From Virgisporangium aurantiacum (lineage in GTDB: Bacteria > Actinomycetota > Actinomycetes > Mycobacteriales > Micromonosporaceae), in NCBI RefSeq assembly GCF_016863635.1, contig NZ_BOPG01000048.1, positions 62,001 to 126,000 on the forward strand: a DNA stretch of 64,000 bases, written 5' to 3'. Positions 63,272 to 64,000 of this stretch are shown here, in pieces. Numbering within the stretch: the stretch's first letter is position 1; each line of letters begins with the position of its first letter. The translations under genes and the position numbers were made by a program. The notes beneath the pieces were generated by a model. It was not told the origin of the DNA and searched no databases. It worked only from the letters and a program-made list of their open reading frames with translations.

Positions 63272-64000
63272 TCAGCCGCCGATCGCCGACATCGGGCGGG
63301 CCGGCTGCAGGAACGAGACGTCGTTGATGTCGTGGCCGGGCTTCTTGGCCCACATCGCACCGGCCCACGCGGCGGCGAGGTGCGCGTCGTCGGCACCGTC
63401 GCGAAGCATCGTGCGCAGGTCGGTTTCGGTGGTGCTGAACAGGCATGACCGGATCGTGCCGTCGGCGGTGAGCCGGGTGCGGTCGCAGGCACCGCAGAAC
63501 GGCCGCGACACGCTGGCGATCACGCCGACCTTCGCCGGCCCGCCGTCGACCAGCCAGGTCTCGGCCGGTGCGGCGCCCCGGTGGGCCGGGTCGGGCCCGA
63601 GGTCGACCTCGGCGCGCAACAGCGCGAGGATCTCCTCCGCGGTGATCATCTCGGCCCGGCTCCAGGTGTGGCCGGCATCGAGCGGCATCTGCTCGATGAA
63701 CCGCAGCTCGTAGCCGTGGGCGAGGGCGAACCGCAGCAGCGGCACCGCCTCGGCCTCGTTGACGCCGCGCATCAGCACCGAGTTGATCTTCACCGGACGC
63801 AGGCCGGCGGCATCGGCCGCGGCCAGCCCGTCGAGGACGTCGCTCAGCCGCCGCCGACGCGTGAGGTCGGCGAAGGTGTCGGCGCTCAGCGCGTCCAATG
63901 AAACATTGACCCGGTCGAGCCCGGCGGCGCGCAGTTGGCGCGCGGCCCGGGCGAGGCCGATGCCGTTGGTGGTGAGCGACAGTTGCGGCCGCGGCCGGAG
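63272..64000 (-). CDS. moaA: GTP 3',8-cyclase MoaA (N-terminus outside window)
   Basis: Partial gene: the last 242 residues are present and the start lies right of the window. It catalyses the first step of molybdopterin synthesis from GTP. The N-terminal radical-SAM cluster is outside. Visible parts are TTNGIGLARAARQLRAAGL, RVNVSLDAL, LRFIEQMPLDAG and the C-terminal cluster ligands CGACDRTRLTADGTIRSC, and the ending SAIGG with its conserved Gly-Gly. The frame is intact to the window edge. Confidence 0.96.
   Translation of the reverse strand, partial: LRPRPQLSLTTNGIGLARAARQLRAAGLDRVNVSLDALSADTFADLTRRRRLSDVLDGLAAADAAGLRPVKINSVLMRGVNEAEAVPLLRFALAHGYELRFIEQMPLDAGHTWSRAEMITAEEILALLRAEVDLGPDPAHRGAAPAETWLVDGGPAKVGVIASVSRPFCGACDRTRLTADGTIRSCLFSTTETDLRTMLRDGADDAHLAAAWAGAMWAKKPGHDINDVSFLQPARPMSAIGG

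Overview
The window is a high-GC actinobacterial chromosome segment lying just to one side of the replication origin. Gene content and order suggest a Micromonosporales, Frankia or Cryptosporangium-type organism, and the order recalls the Streptomyces jag-to-dnaB segment. The left edge starts inside jag and runs into rsmG, parA and parB, with a cluster of parS centromere sites (consensus TGTTTCACGTGAAACA) between about 2.1 and 6.1 kb. oriC itself should lie just left of the window. No rRNA, tRNA, insertion sequence or CRISPR array was seen.

Layout. (1) 1-5.1 kb: jag, rsmG, parA, parB. (2) 5.3-17.3 kb: a HIT-like protein, an acetyltransferase, then on the minus strand the envelope and redox block murJ, pseudokinase, sigM-type sigma factor, anti-sigma factor, trxB, trxA, cwlM, with pcnA divergent from murJ. 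(3) 17.2-31.7 kb: membrane cyclophilin, zinc-ribbon membrane protein, MFS transporter, alkyltransferase, inositol-phosphate synthase with a PadR regulator, DUF5318, class A penicillin-binding protein, GT87-type glycosyltransferase, a large membrane protein and endonuclease IV. (4) 31.8-39.5 kb: a secreted protein and the rpsF-ssb-rpsR-rplI ribosomal/replication operon, a repeat-rich membrane protein, and dnaB carrying a full-size homing intein. (5) 39.5-46 kb: GGDEF/EAL enzyme, moaC-mog-moeA-moaE, DoxX. (6) 46-53.3 kb: a tightly coupled five-gene set SWIM / DUF5691 / MoxR AAA+ / DUF5682 / VWA. (7) 53.3-64 kb: YcnI-like protein, an EndoQ-UvrD fusion, a class V aminotransferase homologue, prepilin peptidase, small membrane proteins, an Orc/Cdc6-like ATPase, a lipoprotein, a metallophosphoesterase, moaD and a truncated moaA.

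How it fits together. Regions 1 to 4 are the conserved origin-proximal core: chromosome segregation (ParABS), lipid II export and its kinase-linked control (MurJ, pseudokinase, CwlM, PBP), thiol redox, and replication/translation. Regions 5 to 7 look more lineage-specific. Molybdopterin synthesis is split between 42.6-45.2 kb and 63.0-64.0 kb. Notable features are parS sites embedded in coding sequence, long low-complexity extensions on RsmG, ParA, MurJ and others, the DnaB intein with an extra C-terminal helical insert, and the MoxR-VWA operon. Several annotated starts are GTG or TTG, chosen by Shine-Dalgarno spacing or by overlap with the upstream gene.
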